Positions 41,625 to 42,514 of a stretch of DNA of 42,514 nt are shown piece after piece. The notes beneath the pieces were generated by a model, which had not been told where the DNA came from, made no database searches, and saw only the letters and a program-made list of their open reading frames with translations. Both the position numbers and the translations under genes were made by a program. Origin of the DNA: a virus; the IMG/VR virus record IMGVR_UViG_3300049617_000019, positions 1-42,514 of that record; one strand, 5' to 3'. Every line of letters begins with the position of its first letter. Position 1 is the first letter of the stretch.

Positions 41625-42015
41625 TGCGAGGACTCCGGTTTGCGAGGCGGGTTTGCCTGCCATCCATTTAGGCGAGCCGAATTGAGTTTGCAATCCCTAC
41701 GTGTCACGGATTCCGTGTAAATTTGTTGTAAAGTTTGCCGCGCGCGATAGCGCGCTAAGTGAGTTTGGGCATATGTAACATGCCAGTAAAATGCAAACTT
41801 GCGGGGTAAACACTAAAGAATTCAACAACCCTCTAGGACGGCCGTACAGCGGCTTGTAAAGTCTGCCCGGTATGATTGAGTGCCGGCGCCGTTCCCCTGG
41901 CTGTACGCCCATCCTAGCCCGTTCTGACGCACCCTCGGCCGGTCAGCCGGACAAAAGAAAACCCGGCTTACCGCCGGGTTTCTCGACTCCAAACTCACTT
42001 TGCAGGTCCGACCTA
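41625..42015 (-). other. intergenic control region with duplicated element copy 2
   Basis: Copy 2 of the intergenic element is at 41715-42004. Its hairpin around ATGTAAC has stem GGCAT/ATGCC, different bases from copy 1. Additional features are the palindrome CACGGATTCCGTG (41705-41717), the hairpin GCGCGC-GATA-GCGCGC (41740-41755), and motif copies at 41753-41767 (13 of 15, reverse orientation) and 41990-42004 (perfect). TTTACA hexamers on the minus strand could be -35 elements, but no good -10 follows. It should contain the promoter of the genes at 40602-41624. Confidence 0.6.
41951..41980 (-). terminator. rho-independent terminator
   Basis: Leftward reading: AACCCGGC / GCCGGGTT stem with a small loop, followed by TTCTTTTGT, nearly the same as the terminator at 40543-40571. 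It stops the transcript from the 145-residue gene. A perfect 15-mer lies between the gene end and the stem. Confidence 0.85.
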
Positions 42016-42453
42016 CTAATATAAATGCAGCCATCCTGATGACCCGCGCCAAACTTCATGCAAGCGAAGATTGCGCGCGGCCGCAGATAACCGCTCACAT
42101 GCTGCCCTAAACTCACTTGAGTCCTTGTGTGTCGCACGGTCGTAGAATCCGACTCCGTGGCCCTGCGAGTCGTACCATATATCGTGACCGATACACTCAT
42201 CAGCCGAGTACCCGTGAGATTCGCCACGCGGACCGTAACCCTCGCGATACACATTCAAATCGGACTCAGATACCGAGTCGAGAAACTGTTTTACGGCGCG
42301 CGCGGCCTTGCGCTTCGCGTCACGACTCCACCCTCGGATAGGCTTGCGCGAGTCTTTTTCGTCAAGGTCGGCAAACTCTGCACATTCGAGATAGCCCGAA
42401 ACCATGTCATCCAGGCCGGACAAATTACGTGCTTGTGCGACAAATTGTGGCAT
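42016..42453 (-). CDS. conserved phage hypothetical protein
   Basis: 145 residues. The sequence GHDIWYDSQGHGVGFYDRAT near 88-107 matches the GHDFWLTRNGHGxGFWDR signature of a widespread family of small phage proteins of unknown function. The N-terminal half is helical (KRKAARAVKQFLDSVSESDL). GAGGAGTCC precedes the ATG (42460-42468) and is shared with the end of the upstream gene. A motif derivative, TAAACTCACTTGAG, lies in the coding part at ~42108-42121. Confidence 0.75.
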   Translation of the reverse strand: MPQFVAQARNLSGLDDMVSGYLECAEFADLDEKDSRKPIRGWSRDAKRKAARAVKQFLDSVSESDLNVYREGYGPRGESHGYSADECIGHDIWYDSQGHGVGFYDRATHKDSSEFRAACERLSAAARNLRLHEVWRGSSGWLHLY

Positions 42454-42456
42454 GAT

Positions 42457-42514
42457 CTAGGACTCCTCGGTATCGATATCGTTCTCATCCGGCTCGTACG
42501 CGCATGGGATGGGC
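42457..42514 (-). CDS. partial gene at right window edge
   Basis: Only the last 18 codons and stop are present (PIPCAYEPDENDIDTEES). The EES ending contains the GAGGAGTCC leader of the next gene, as for two genes further left, which supports this frame. Nothing can be said about function. Confidence 0.5.
   Translation of the reverse strand, partial: PIPCAYEPDENDIDTEES

Noticed and set aside
41697-41912. Minus-strand open frame of 71 codons in the second intergenic element
   Set aside because: Covers palindromes and repeat blocks shared with copy 1, where the frame is not kept.

Overview
The window is most of the genome of a lambda-type siphovirus, either a free phage or a prophage, from a GC-rich Gram-negative host. 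The head block runs in lambda order: GpA-type terminase, gpW, portal, S49 protease with scaffold, decoration protein, gpE-type capsid. The tail-tip proteins are of the kind seen in beta- and alphaproteobacterial phages and gene transfer agents. The host assignment is an inference. No ribosomal, tRNA, integrase, repressor (CI) or clear endolysin gene is visible, so the window is probably not the whole element.

Layout, left to right. Positions 142-1680 hold a lysis-side group (unknown protein, 3-TM holin, membrane protein with a sensor-like domain). Positions 1931-18179 hold the tail: fiber, tip proteins, tape measure, a G/GT chaperone pair with a visible -1 slippery site, tail tube, and tail completion and connector proteins. 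Positions 18209-26149 hold head and packaging. Positions 26136-36405 hold replication and DNA modification: SNF2-like helicase, VRR-NUC nuclease, three methyltransferase-like proteins, family A DNA polymerase, a possible Mom-like GNAT protein, DUF2815 and DUF2800 proteins, and small genes. All of this is read leftward, mostly with ATGA-type overlaps that suggest translational coupling. At 36406-36505 there is a divergent control region. Rightward from it come a small Cro/YdaS-like protein and a PrimPol-helicase. Positions 39314-40601 form a long non-coding region that starts with clustered GTCCC repeats, a candidate origin. From 40602 to the right end a second leftward series of small unknown genes runs off the window.

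The most unusual signal is a dispersed 15-bp sequence, CAAACTCACTTTGCA. There are five perfect copies (one inside the tape measure gene, four in the right-hand intergenic DNA) and about twenty to thirty graded derivatives on both strands, many exactly at gene junctions, Shine-Dalgarno sites or beside terminators. It resembles in layout the stoperators of mycobacteriophage L5, though the sequence is unrelated and the binding factor is unknown. Other notable points are a ~300-bp intergenic element present twice, a beta-rich module shared by the capsid decoration protein and the tail tube protein, and repeated gene-junction sequences.
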